From Nocardia vulneris (GTDB taxonomy: Bacteria; Actinomycetota; Actinomycetes; Mycobacteriales; Mycobacteriaceae): 64,000 nucleotides of DNA. The stretch lies in the NCBI RefSeq assembly GCF_001613425.1, contig NZ_BDCI01000036.1, positions 186,001 to 250,000 of the forward strand, read 5' to 3'. The position numbers and the translations under genes are program-made. The notes under the pieces were generated by a model. That model saw only the letters and a program-made list of their open reading frames with translations. It was not told where the DNA came from and did not search any database. Shown one piece after another: positions 1-7,857 of the stretch. Position 1 is the stretch's first letter, and each line of letters opens with the position of its first letter.

Positions 1-167
1 CGAAGTGGTACATCGAATTCGGCACACCCATCCCGACCACCGGCTACGAGCCGGAGGCGGCCGACGACCCGATGACCATGTTCGAGGTCACCGACCAGGT
101 GCGCGAGACCATCCAGTCGACGCTGTACAAACTGCTCACCAAGCGCCGCAACCCGTTCACCGGGTAG
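1..167 (+). CDS. 1-acyl-glycerol-3-phosphate acyltransferase family protein, C-terminal fragment
   Basis: Only the last 54 codons are present, read in frame from base 3 to the TAG at 165-167. The fragment includes a KWYIEFGTPIPT segment and ends KLLTKRRNPFTG. This tail fits the C-terminus of the PlsC-like lysophospholipid acyltransferases that lie immediately before the serB1-like phosphatase in mycobacteria (Rv0502 position). No catalytic HX4D motif lies inside the window, so the assignment depends on gene order and on the tail alone. It is convergent with the phosphatase gene that follows. Confidence 0.55.
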   Translation, partial: KWYIEFGTPIPTTGYEPEAADDPMTMFEVTDQVRETIQSTLYKLLTKRRNPFTG

Positions 168-291
168 CGACGGGCGCCGGGTGCGCCGCGCGCTACCCGT
201 CGTCCCGGCGAACGCCGTGCACCAGTCGGTAAACCCCTCGGCCGCACTGGTTTCCGGCGTTCGCCGGACCGCCGGGTGCGCGGGTGCCGGC

Positions 292-1320
292 TCAGTGATC
301 GCGTTTGCGGGTGACCGCCGCGGCCACCGCGCCACCGGCCGCGCCGAGCGCCAAAGCGGTGGGCACGCCGATCTTCGCGGCCTTGCGGCCGGTGCGGAAA
401 TCGCGGATCTCCCAGCCCCGGTTCTTTGCGACCTCGCGTAAGTCGGAGTCCGGGTTGATCGCGACCGCGGTGCCGACCAGCGAGAGCATCGGCACGTCGT
501 TGTGGCTGTCGGAGTAGGCGCTACAGCGCTTGAGGTTCAACCCTTCCCGGATCGCCAGCGTGCGTACCGCGTGCGCCTTGCCGAGTCCGTGCAGGATGTC
601 GCCGACCAGGCGGCCGGTGAACTTGCCGTCCACGCTCTCGGCCACCGTGCCCAGCGCGCCGGTCAGCCCGAGCCGCTTGGCGATCACCTGGGCCAGCTCG
701 ACCGGCGTGGCGGTGACCAGCCACACCTGCTGGCCGGCGTCCAGATGCATCTGCGCGAGAGCCCTTGTGCCCGGCCAGATCTTGTCGGCGATGATCTCGT
801 CGTAGATCTCCTCGCCCAGCTCGGCCAGCTCGGCGGTGGGGCGCCCGGCGATGAACGCCAGCGCCTTCTCCTTGCCGCTGGCCATGTCGGAGCTGTTCTC
901 CCGCCCGGTGACCCGGAACTTGACCTGCTTCCACGCCACGTCGACCAGGTCGGAGGTCTTGAAGTACTTGCGCGCGGCCAGCCCGCGGGCGAAGTGCACG
1001 ATGGACGCGCCCTGCACCATCGTGTTGTCCACGTCGAAGAACGCCGCCGCGGTCAGGTCGCGCGGCACCTCGGGGCTGGTCGGATCCGGCTCCGCCGCCG
1101 CCAATTCCGCGTCGTGCAGCGAGAGCGCGGCATCGGCGCTCGCCTCACCGGCCAGGTTGGCGCGCAGCTCCTCCTCGCTCGGACCGAACGGACTGCGCGG
1201 AATACGGGCCAGTTGATCCTGCAGACCCTGGCCGATCTCGCCCAGGTTCCAGCGCGCCGGAAACTCGCCGAATCGTCCCGCGATGAATCCGGCCCTTGCC
1301 ACCCTCGATCGTTCCGGCAC
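292..1320 (-). CDS. HAD-IB family phosphatase (SerB1-like)
   Basis: A 342-aa HAD-superfamily hydrolase. The nucleophile motif DVDNT is at residues 96-100 (D96 nucleophile, D98 acid/base). A VTATP segment supplies the motif II threonine, and the SDSHNDVPML segment supplies the Mg-binding aspartates of motif IV. The C-terminus carries a short Ala/Gly-rich hydrophobic stretch followed by KRDH. HAD-IB proteins include phosphoserine phosphatase, and the Rv0505c (SerB1) position matches, but the substrate cannot be read from sequence. The start is GTG; about 90 residues precede the catalytic domain. It diverges from the glutaredoxin gene. Confidence 0.85.
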   Translation of the reverse strand: MPERSRVARAGFIAGRFGEFPARWNLGEIGQGLQDQLARIPRSPFGPSEEELRANLAGEASADAALSLHDAELAAAEPDPTSPEVPRDLTAAAFFDVDNTMVQGASIVHFARGLAARKYFKTSDLVDVAWKQVKFRVTGRENSSDMASGKEKALAFIAGRPTAELAELGEEIYDEIIADKIWPGTRALAQMHLDAGQQVWLVTATPVELAQVIAKRLGLTGALGTVAESVDGKFTGRLVGDILHGLGKAHAVRTLAIREGLNLKRCSAYSDSHNDVPMLSLVGTAVAINPDSDLREVAKNRGWEIRDFRTGRKAAKIGVPTALALGAAGGAVAAAVTRKRDH

Positions 1321-1420
1321 CAGTACCTCCGCCCGTCGCGCGAACCACGTCCACAGTAACCGGGGGAGGCGACAGTCAGCGCAGGACCTGGCAGACCGAT
1401 TCGGGTGTGGCGAGGGGATT

Positions 1421-1426
1421 TAATAT
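1421..1426 (+). promoter_or_regulatory. -10 box of a probable leaderless promoter for the glutaredoxin gene
   Basis: TAATAT lies 5 nt before the ATG at 1432 and there is no Shine-Dalgarno sequence. That is the spacing expected when transcription starts at or next to the start codon. Confidence 0.55.
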
Positions 1427-1431
1427 CCGCC

Positions 1432-1692
1432 ATGACCAATCCCACACATTCGGTGACCCTGTTGACCAGATCCGGCTGTGGCCTGTGCGTCACCGCGCTC
1501 GACCAGCTGCGCGTGATCTGCGCCGATTTCGGGATCGAGCCGGCGACCGTCGACGTGGACGAGGCGGTGGCCACCGATCCCGGCCTGCGCGCGGAGTTCG
1601 GTGACCGGTTGCCGGTGGTGCTGCTCGACGGTCGTGAGCACAGCTATTTCGACGTCGACGAGGGCCGATTGCGCGCCGACCTGAGCCGCTGA
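1432..1692 (+). CDS. Glutaredoxin/thioredoxin-fold family protein
   Basis: An 86-aa protein of the glutaredoxin-like (DUF836) type. The redox motif CGLC (C16, C19) follows the first beta strand (VTLLTRSGCGLC), and the cis-proline strand is RLPVVLLDG. The whole protein is one thioredoxin fold with no extra domain. It occupies the Rv0508 position directly before the heme genes, which suggests thiol-redox support for heme or cytochrome assembly, though no partner is identifiable. The ATG at 1432 is preferred over an upstream in-frame GTG at 1405 because the conserved strand begins just after it and a strong -10 box sits 5 nt upstream. A perfect hairpin follows the gene. Confidence 0.85.
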   Translation: MTNPTHSVTLLTRSGCGLCVTALDQLRVICADFGIEPATVDVDEAVATDPGLRAEFGDRLPVVLLDGREHSYFDVDEGRLRADLSR

Positions 1693-1711
1693 GGAATAGC
1701 GATGACGGTCC

Positions 1712-1743
1712 TTTTCGGCCGCAGCGCTGGTCGCGGCCGAAAA
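1712..1743. terminator. Intrinsic terminator hairpin after the glutaredoxin gene
   Basis: A perfect inverted repeat: TTTTCGGCCGC (1712-1722) pairs with GCGGCCGAAAA (1733-1743) around a 10-nt loop. The flanking T and A runs would let it act in both directions. It separates the glutaredoxin gene from the rex operon. Confidence 0.75.
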
Positions 1744-1763
1744 TGAGGCCAATTTCACCGACT

Positions 1764-1781
1764 TTGTGAAGGGCTGCACAA
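1764..1781. promoter_or_regulatory. Candidate Rex operator upstream of rex-hemACD
   Basis: The 18-mer TTGTGAAGGGCTGCACAA differs at one position from the known Rex consensus TTGTGAA-N4-TTCACAA. It ends 162 bp before the rex start. A second, overlapping dyad, TTCAC (1754-1758) and GTGAA (1766-1770), shares its left half. Autoregulation of rex with hemACD through such a site is established in Streptomyces coelicolor; here it is inferred from sequence match and position. Confidence 0.7.
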
Positions 1782-1943
1782 GCGGTTACGGTGGTGGCAC
1801 GCGGACCCGCTCGCCGAGGCTGCGGGCCCACCGCGTACAGACACCCAGCATTGCGACACTTCGACCATGGCACCGGACCGTCCCGGGCCAGAGGTCCAGC
1901 GACGAACCGGAACCCGATCGGGCCGGAACGAGGAGCCGACGAC

Positions 1944-2801
1944 GTGACAGAGCAGCATGAGGCGCCCGGCGGCGTCTCCGGCAGGGCTCTGCAGCGAGGC
2001 ATCCCGCAAGCGACCGTGGCGCGGCTGGCGACCTATCTCCGAGTCCTTGCCACATTGGCCGACGAGGGTGTTGCCATCGTATCGAGTGAGGAACTGGCTG
2101 TCGCGGCGGGTGTCAATTCCGCCAAGCTGCGCAAGGACCTTTCCTTCCTCGGGCCCAACGGGGTACGGGGTGTCGGCTATGACGTAGCCAAGCTACGGGC
2201 CAGGATCGAGGATGTGCTCGGCCTGTCGCAGGGACACCGCGTGGTGCTCGTCGGCGCCGGGAATCTCGGCCGGGCCCTGGTCGGCTACGGCGGGTTCCAG
2301 CGGCGTGGCTTCACCGTGGTCGGCATCTTCGACAACGACATCGAGGTGATCGGTCTCTCGGTGGCGGGCCTGGTGGTGCGTGATGTCGCCGGGCTGGCCG
2401 ACGCGGTCGCCGCGCTGGAACCGACCATCGCGGTCATCACCGTGCCCGACGACGCCGCCCAGGACGCCTGCGACCGGCTGGTCGCGGCCGGGCTGCAGTC
2501 CATTCTGAGCTTCGCGCCCTGCGAGTTGCTCGCGCCCGCCGCGGTCGAGGTGCGCCGGGTCGATCTGGCGGTCGAATTGCAGATGCTCTCGTTCGAACGG
2601 GTGCGCAACGCCGACAGCGCGGCCGTCCCGGCCGTCGCCGAACCCGAGGTGGCGCGGGCCGTCTCCGGCCGGATCGCGCACCGCTCGCCCACCCACACCT
2701 CGGCCGCTCACCCGGCACTCAAGCATTCGGCAGCCGCGCACACGGCGACCTCGCATACGGCAACGGAGCCAAAGAGCAAGGGATCGGTGGTTACTCCATG
2801 A
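1944..2801 (+). CDS. rex: Redox-sensing transcriptional repressor Rex
   Basis: A 285-aa protein with the two Rex domains. The N-terminal winged helix (about residues 18-80) contains the GVNSAKLRKDLSFLGPNG segment with the recognition helix. The C-terminal Rossmann domain has the NAD(H) loop GAGNLG. After about residue 225 there is an Ala/Thr/His-rich low-complexity tail that is not part of the usual fold. Rex senses the NADH/NAD+ ratio and releases DNA when NADH is high. GTG at 1944 is chosen because GAGGAG lies 8 nt upstream and the family N-terminus fits; the open frame extends further upstream without similarity. It heads the hemA-hemC-hemD operon, linking heme supply to respiratory redox state. 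Confidence 0.95.
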   Translation: MTEQHEAPGGVSGRALQRGIPQATVARLATYLRVLATLADEGVAIVSSEELAVAAGVNSAKLRKDLSFLGPNGVRGVGYDVAKLRARIEDVLGLSQGHRVVLVGAGNLGRALVGYGGFQRRGFTVVGIFDNDIEVIGLSVAGLVVRDVAGLADAVAALEPTIAVITVPDDAAQDACDRLVAAGLQSILSFAPCELLAPAAVEVRRVDLAVELQMLSFERVRNADSAAVPAVAEPEVARAVSGRIAHRSPTHTSAAHPALKHSAAAHTATSHTATEPKSKGSVVTP

Positions 2802-2818
2802 GCGAGCGAAGCGAGCGA
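2800..2818 (+). repeat. Short GAGCGA-type intergenic repeat
   Basis: GAGCGAGCGAAGCGAGCGA begins on the rex stop codon and fills part of the 73-bp rex-hemA spacer. A related sequence occurs in inverted form near 37038-37060. I recognise such short GAGCGAAGC elements as common in Nocardia and Rhodococcus intergenic DNA; their function is unknown. Confidence 0.5.
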
Positions 2819-2874
2819 ATCGTGATACAGCGTGCCATGCGCATGCCGAAGCCGAGCATCAGCGAGGCGCGGGC

Positions 2875-4314
2875 ATGAGCGTCTTGTTGGTCGGTATTTC
2901 GCACCGGAGCGCGCCCGTTTCGGTGCTGGAGAAGGTGGCGATCACCGACACCGACCGACCCAAGCTGATCGACCGCCTGCTGGCCTCCAGCCACGTGTCC
3001 GAGGCGATGATCGTCTCCACCTGTAACCGCGTGGAGGTGTACGCGGTCGTCGACGCCTTCCACGGTGGTCTCGCCGAGGTCGGCGATCTGCTCACCAAGC
3101 ATTCCGGGCTGCCGCTGCCCGATCTGACCAAGCACGCGTACGTCCGCTACAGCGAGGCCGCCGCCGAGCATCTGTTCGCGGTGGCCAGCGGGCTGGATTC
3201 GATGGTGATCGGCGAGCAGCAGGTGCTCAGCCAGATCCGCGGCGCCTACGCCTCCGCCGACGCCCAGCAGGCGGTCGGGCGGACCCTGCACGAGCTGGCT
3301 CAGCACGCGCTGCGGGTGGGCAAGCGGGTGCACTCCGAGACCGGAATCGACCGGGCCGGTGCGTCGGTGGTGTCGGTGGCGCTCGATCGCGCGCAGCAGG
3401 TGCTCGGCCCGCTGGCCGGGCGCACCGCGGTGGTCGTCGGCGCGGGCGCGATGGGCGGCCTTGCGGTGGCGCATCTCTCGCGGGCCGGCATCGGCCGGAT
3501 CATCGTGGTGAACCGCACCATGGCGCGGGCGAAGCGGCTCGCCGAGACCGCGGGCACGCACGGGGTCGAGGCCGAGGCGCGCGAGCTGTCCCGGCTCACC
3601 GAGGCGATGGCGGTGGCCGACGTGGTCGTCACCTGCACCGGTGCGGTCGGCAACGTGGTGACGCTGGCCGATACCCATCGGGCCCTGGCCGATCGGGAAC
3701 GCGCGGGCGAATTCGCCACGGCGGAACGGCCGTTGGTGTTCTGCGACCTGGGCCTGCCCCGCGACGTCGAGCACGCGGTGGCCGGGCTGCCCGGCGTCAC
3801 GGTGATCGATATCGAGACGCTGCAACGTGATCCGGCCGCGGGCGCGGCCGCCGACGACACCGCCGCGGCGCGCTCGATCGTCGCCGACGAACTCGCCAAG
3901 TACCTGACCGGCCAGCGGATGGCCGAGGTGACCCCGACCGTCGCCGCGCTGCGCCAGCGCGCCGCCGAGGTGGTGGAAGCCGAACTGCTGCGGCTGGATT
4001 CGCGGCTGCCCAGCCTGGCCGACCCGGAGCGCGACGAGGTGGCCCGCACCGTGCGCCGCGTGGTGGACAAGCTGCTGCATGCCCCGACGGTGCGGGTCAA
4101 ACAGCTCGCCTCGACCCCGGGCGGTGACAGCTACGCCGAGGCGCTGCGCGAGCTGTTCGAGCTGAAACCGGGTGCGGCGCAAGCGGTTGCCGCGCCGATG
4201 GAGATCACCGCGATCGGCGAGCACGCCGGCCTGCTGCGCGCCGACGCCGATATCGCGCTGGCGGACGACTTCACCGCGAGTCACCGCGCCGACGAACAGG
4301 GGCAGACGGCATGA
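2875..4314 (+). CDS. hemA: Glutamyl-tRNA reductase
   Basis: A 479-aa enzyme that reduces glutamyl-tRNA(Glu) with NADPH to glutamate-1-semialdehyde, the first committed step of the C5 heme pathway. The catalytic cysteine is C50 in STCNRVEVY. The conserved GISHRSAP motif opens the protein, and GLDSMVIGEQQVLSQI follows the catalytic domain. The NADPH-binding VVVGAGAMGG loop starts the central Rossmann domain, and a helical dimerisation domain runs to about residue 430. The last 45 residues are Ala/Asp-rich and not conserved. It lies downstream of rex, 73 bp apart, and is presumably co-transcribed with hemC and hemD. The product GSA is used by HemL, encoded at 14 kb. Confidence 0.97.
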   Translation: MSVLLVGISHRSAPVSVLEKVAITDTDRPKLIDRLLASSHVSEAMIVSTCNRVEVYAVVDAFHGGLAEVGDLLTKHSGLPLPDLTKHAYVRYSEAAAEHLFAVASGLDSMVIGEQQVLSQIRGAYASADAQQAVGRTLHELAQHALRVGKRVHSETGIDRAGASVVSVALDRAQQVLGPLAGRTAVVVGAGAMGGLAVAHLSRAGIGRIIVVNRTMARAKRLAETAGTHGVEAEARELSRLTEAMAVADVVVTCTGAVGNVVTLADTHRALADRERAGEFATAERPLVFCDLGLPRDVEHAVAGLPGVTVIDIETLQRDPAAGAAADDTAAARSIVADELAKYLTGQRMAEVTPTVAALRQRAAEVVEAELLRLDSRLPSLADPERDEVARTVRRVVDKLLHAPTVRVKQLASTPGGDSYAEALRELFELKPGAAQAVAAPMEITAIGEHAGLLRADADIALADDFTASHRADEQGQTA

Positions 4315-4375
4315 GCCCGCGGCCCCCGGGCACCGACGAGGTGCGCCCATGACACTCGTGCAGGAAGAGGACACC

Positions 4376-5407
4376 GTGACGGCAGCAAACCTGCGCTCGC
4401 CGTGGCGGATCGGCACGCGCGGCAGCCTGCTCGCGCTGACGCAGGCGGGCACGATCCGCGATGCGCTGGTCGCCGCGGGGCATCCGGCCGAGCTGGTGGT
4501 GATCAAGACCGCGGGCGATCTGTCCGCCGAGCCGGTGCAGCAGATCGGGGTCGGCGTCTTCACCTCCGCGCTGCGCGACGAACTCGTCGCCGGCACCATC
4601 GACATCGCGGTGCACTCGTACAAGGATCTGCCGACCGCACAGGACGAGCGGTTCACCATCGCCGCCATCCCGGCGCGCGAGGACCCGCGCGACGCGCTGG
4701 TGGCGCGCGACGGTCTCGTGCTCGGTGAGCTCCCGCCCGGAGCGAAGATCGGCACGTCCGCGCCGCGGCGCGCGTCGCAGTTGCGCGCGCTCGGGCTCGG
4801 CCTGGACATCGTGGCGCTGCGCGGCAACCTGGACACCCGGCTGCGCAAGGTCAGCGAGGGACACCTGGACGCGGTCGTGGTGGCCAAGGCCGGGCTCGCC
4901 CGGATCGGCCGGCTCGACGCGGTCACCGAGGCGCTGGAGCCGGTGCAGATGCTGCCCGCGCCCGGTCAGGGCGCGCTGGCGATCGAATGCCGCAGCGACG
5001 CCGGCGAACTCATCGAGGCGCTGGCGGTCTTCGACGATGCCGCCACCCGAGCGGCGATCACCGCGGAGCGGGCGTTGCTCGCCGAGCTGGAGGCCGGATG
5101 CTCCGCGCCGTTCGGCGCACTGGCCGAGGTGGTCGAGTCGATCGACGACGACGGGCGCATCTTCGACGAGCTCTCGCTGCGCGGCTGCGCCGCCGCCGTC
5201 GACGGTTCCGACGTGCTCAGAGCGTCGGTGGTCGGCGCGCCGGAGCACGCGGAGCAGCTCGGCCGCGCGCTGGCCCGCGAACTACTGGAACTGGGCGCGC
5301 GTGAGCTGCTCAGTGTGCCCGAACCGGATGCCGGTTCATCCACCGCGGCGGTGAGTGCGCCCGCCACAGACTTCACCCAACCCAGCCCAATGGAGAACAG
5401 CCAATGA
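4376..5407 (+). CDS. hemC: Porphobilinogen deaminase (hydroxymethylbilane synthase)
   Basis: A 343-aa enzyme that polymerises four porphobilinogens to hydroxymethylbilane. Family motifs seen: RIGTRGSLLALTQ near the start, HSYKDLP, the arginine-rich GTSAPRRASQLRALG and LRGNLDTRL, and the dipyrromethane-cofactor cysteine in LEAGCSAPFGA. GTG at 4376 is preferred since GGAAGAGG lies 6 nt upstream; ATG at 4349 would add nine residues and is also possible. About 40 residues of Ser/Ala/Pro-rich tail follow the fold. The stop codon overlaps the hemD start (ATGA), suggesting translational coupling. Confidence 0.95.
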   Translation: MTAANLRSPWRIGTRGSLLALTQAGTIRDALVAAGHPAELVVIKTAGDLSAEPVQQIGVGVFTSALRDELVAGTIDIAVHSYKDLPTAQDERFTIAAIPAREDPRDALVARDGLVLGELPPGAKIGTSAPRRASQLRALGLGLDIVALRGNLDTRLRKVSEGHLDAVVVAKAGLARIGRLDAVTEALEPVQMLPAPGQGALAIECRSDAGELIEALAVFDDAATRAAITAERALLAELEAGCSAPFGALAEVVESIDDDGRIFDELSLRGCAAAVDGSDVLRASVVGAPEHAEQLGRALARELLELGARELLSVPEPDAGSSTAAVSAPATDFTQPSPMENSQ

Positions 5408-6969
5408 GCGCGCGAGCAACTAAGAAGCACCCCGGTCGGATCCTTTTCGTCGGGTCGGGTCCCGGTGACCCGGCGTTGCTGACGGTGCGTGCCCGCGAGG
5501 TGATCGGGCGCGCCACCCTCGCGTTCACCGACCCCGATGTGGACAAGGGCGTGCTCGCCCTGATCGGCACCGCGGTCGAGCCAGGTCCCGACGGCGAACG
5601 TCCGGTCGACGTGCGGCCCGCGCTCGGTGAACCCGCCGAGGTGGCCAAGACGCTGATCGCGGAGGCCCGCAACGGCTTCGACGTGGTCCGGGTGGTCGCC
5701 GGCGATCCGCTCACCACCGATTCGGTGATCGCCGAGGTGAACGCGGTGACCCGCTCGCACATGGTGTTCGAGGTGCTGCCCGGGCTGCCCAACGGCTCGG
5801 CCGTGCCCAGCTACGCCGGCATCGCGCTCGGCTCCGGGCACACCGAGGCCGATGTGCGCGGCGAAGTGGACTGGGCCGCGCTCGCCGCCGCGCCGGGACC
5901 GCTGGTGCTGCACGCGACCTCGGGTCACCTGGCCGAAACCGCCAGTGCCCTGGTGGAACACGGCATGGCGCCGCAGACCCCGGTCGCGGTGACCGTGCGC
6001 GGCACCACGCGCCAGCAGCGCACCATCGAGGCGACCCTGGCCACGCTGAACAGCGCGGCCTCCGAACTGGTCGGCCCGCTGGTGGTGACCATCGGCAAGG
6101 TGGTCGCGTCCCGGTCGAAGATGTCCTGGTGGGAGTCGCGCGCCCTGTACGGCTGGACCGTGCTGGTGCCGCGCACCAAGGACCAGGCGGGCGAGATGAG
6201 CGAGCGGCTCGTCACCCACGGCGCCATCCCGATGGAAGTGCCGACCATCGCGGTCGAGCCGCCGCGCAGCCCCGCCCAGATGGAGCGGGCGGTCAAGGGT
6301 CTGGTCGACGGCCGCTACCAGTGGGTGGTGTTCACCTCCACCAACGCGGTGCGCGCGGTGTGGGAGAAGTTCGCCGAATTCGGTTTGGACGCACGGGCTT
6401 TCTCCGGCGTGAAGATCGCCTGCGTCGGTGAGGCCACCGCGGACAAGGTGCGCTCGTTCGGCATCAATCCGGAACTGGTGCCCAGCGGGGAACAGTCCTC
6501 CGAGGGTCTGCTCGCCGACTTCCCGCCCTACGACGACGTTTTCGATCCGGTGAACCGGGTCCTGTTGCCGCGCGCCGATATCGCGACCGAGACGCTGGCC
6601 GAGGGGCTGCGCGACCGCGGCTGGGAAATCGACGACGTGACCGCCTACCGCACGGTGCGCGCCTCGCCGCCGCCCGCGGAGACCCGCGAGATGATCAAGA
6701 CCGGTGGCTTCGACGCGGTCCTGTTCACCTCGTCCTCCACGGTCCGCAACCTGGTCGGCATCGCGGGCAAGCCGCACGCGCGCACCATCGTCGCGTGTAT
6801 CGGCCCGAAGACCGCCGAGACCGCCATCGAGTTCGGCTTGCGCGTCGACGTGCAGCCCGAGGTCGCGCAGGTCGGTCCGCTGGTCGAGGCGCTCGCCGAG
6901 CACGCCGCCCGGCTGCGCGCCGAGGGTCTGCTGCCGCCGCCCCGCAAGAAGAGCCGGCGCAGCCGCTGA
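5404..6969 (+). CDS. hemD: Uroporphyrinogen-III synthase with N-terminal SAM-dependent methyltransferase-like domain
   Basis: A 521-aa fusion. Residues about 10-235 form a tetrapyrrole (SUMT/CobA-type) methylase-like domain with VGSGPGDPALLTVRA and VVAGDPLTTDS. Residues about 245-505 form the HemD domain that inverts ring D and cyclises hydroxymethylbilane (VLVPRTKDQA, VFTSTNAVRAVWEKF, FTSSSTVRNLVG). The C-terminus is basic (KKSRRSR). The same fusion is usual in mycobacteria (Rv0511). The canonical SUMT glycine-rich loop is present, but whether the methylase half is active is not clear, because CobA activity may be encoded elsewhere. It overlaps hemC by 4 bp and ends just before a strong terminator, so it closes the operon. 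Confidence 0.93.
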   Translation: MSARATKKHPGRILFVGSGPGDPALLTVRAREVIGRATLAFTDPDVDKGVLALIGTAVEPGPDGERPVDVRPALGEPAEVAKTLIAEARNGFDVVRVVAGDPLTTDSVIAEVNAVTRSHMVFEVLPGLPNGSAVPSYAGIALGSGHTEADVRGEVDWAALAAAPGPLVLHATSGHLAETASALVEHGMAPQTPVAVTVRGTTRQQRTIEATLATLNSAASELVGPLVVTIGKVVASRSKMSWWESRALYGWTVLVPRTKDQAGEMSERLVTHGAIPMEVPTIAVEPPRSPAQMERAVKGLVDGRYQWVVFTSTNAVRAVWEKFAEFGLDARAFSGVKIACVGEATADKVRSFGINPELVPSGEQSSEGLLADFPPYDDVFDPVNRVLLPRADIATETLAEGLRDRGWEIDDVTAYRTVRASPPPAETREMIKTGGFDAVLFTSSSTVRNLVGIAGKPHARTIVACIGPKTAETAIEFGLRVDVQPEVAQVGPLVEALAEHAARLRAEGLLPPPRKKSRRSR

Positions 6970-6989
6970 CCCGAGCTGCTGGATCGTCA

Positions 6990-7028
6990 CACCGCCCGAA
7001 CCGAAGCCGGTTCGGGCGGTGCTGTTTT
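6990..7028 (+). terminator. Rho-independent terminator of the rex-hemACD operon
   Basis: A perfect 14-bp stem, CACCGCCCGAACCG (6990-7003) with its complement at 7008-7021, a 4-nt loop (AAGC), then CTGTTTT. It lies 20 bp after the hemD stop. Confidence 0.9.
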
Positions 7029-7062
7029 CGGACGACACAGCGTTACCCACGGCACCGCTTGT

Positions 7063-7266
7063 CCGTTGGCACGGTTCGACCGTTGGCACGGTTTGACCGT
7101 TGGCACGGTTTGACCGTTGGCACGGTTTGACCGCCGGTGCGGTTCAACCGTCGGCACGGTTTGACCGTCGGCACGGTTTGACCGTCGGCACGGTTTGTCC
7201 GCCGGTGCGGTTCGACCGCGGGCACGGTTCGACCGTCGGCACGATTCGACCGCCGGTGCGGTTTGA
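7063..7266. repeat. Twelve-copy 17-bp tandem repeat (minisatellite)
   Basis: Twelve head-to-tail 17-bp units, for example CCGTTGGCACGGTTTGA, fill 7063-7266, with one degenerate unit on each side. Units differ at a few positions; three copies (7131, 7199, 7250) read CCGCCGGTGCGG. Each unit junction carries a small dyad ACCGY-N4-RCGGT, and the three variant units change both arms together. The period is not a multiple of three, so the array is not coding. It sits between the hemD terminator and a leftward gene cluster. There are no spacers, so it is not a CRISPR. Confidence 0.92.
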
Positions 7267-7382
7267 CTGACGCCAGGGTTGACCGACGGCGCCGCTTCCT
7301 GACGCCGTTGTTTCCCGACCGGGTCGCATTCCCGCGACACGGCCGCGTGGCGTGCCGCGGGTCTGCGGGGTGGGCGAAAACC

Positions 7383-7655
7383 TCAGTGCCGCTTGCGGAT
7401 CAGCGTGCGCACCATGGTGCAGGTGGTGTCCGACGGCGGGCGGATGCCGATCACGTCCGCGGTGTAGCGGATGCGTTTGTTGTTGGCTTCGCTCGCGTTG
7501 TAGACCCCGGAATCGAGCAGCGCGATGGTCAGTCGCATCGCCTTGAGCTTCCGGTTGTGCCGGACATACCAGGACCGCGGGCGCCCCGCGGGCAGTCTCT
7601 TCTTCTCCAGCGGTGTGTAGGGACTATCGATCAGAACGGTCTTCGTCGCGGGCAC
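7383..7655 (-). CDS. Small basic protein of unknown function
   Basis: A 90-aa, strongly basic protein (EKKRLPAGRPRSWYVRHNRKLKAM, ending RTLIRKRH) with no signal peptide or membrane segment. I do not recognise a family. The GTG start at 7655 is supported by GGGAGGG six nt upstream. It lies 202 bp downstream of the Sel1-repeat gene and may be the last gene of that leftward cluster or a separate unit. The charge pattern would suit nucleic-acid or ribosome binding, but that is inference. Confidence 0.6.
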   Translation of the reverse strand: MPATKTVLIDSPYTPLEKKRLPAGRPRSWYVRHNRKLKAMRLTIALLDSGVYNASEANNKRIRYTADVIGIRPPSDTTCTMVRTLIRKRH

Positions 7656-7857
7656 AGGCTTCCCTCCCGATGCGATCGGAGGCTCGGCGAGCCCCCTCGA
7701 ACACTGTTTCGATTATATCGCCCCCCCACCGACAAAAACCCCTGGCCGCAACGTTTTTGGGCCCTGCCCAGCACACTTGCCGCGCCCGGGTCGACGCGCG
7801 TCGCGCGGGGCACAGCAGTCGTGCGGCAGCACGGCACAACGGTCGTGCGGCAGAGGG

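Noticed and set aside
2791..4926. 711-aa open frame on the minus strand
   Set aside because: Antisense to hemA and hemC; no family features.
7063..7266. CRISPR array
   Set aside because: Units are contiguous 17-bp repeats without unique spacers, and no cas genes are near.
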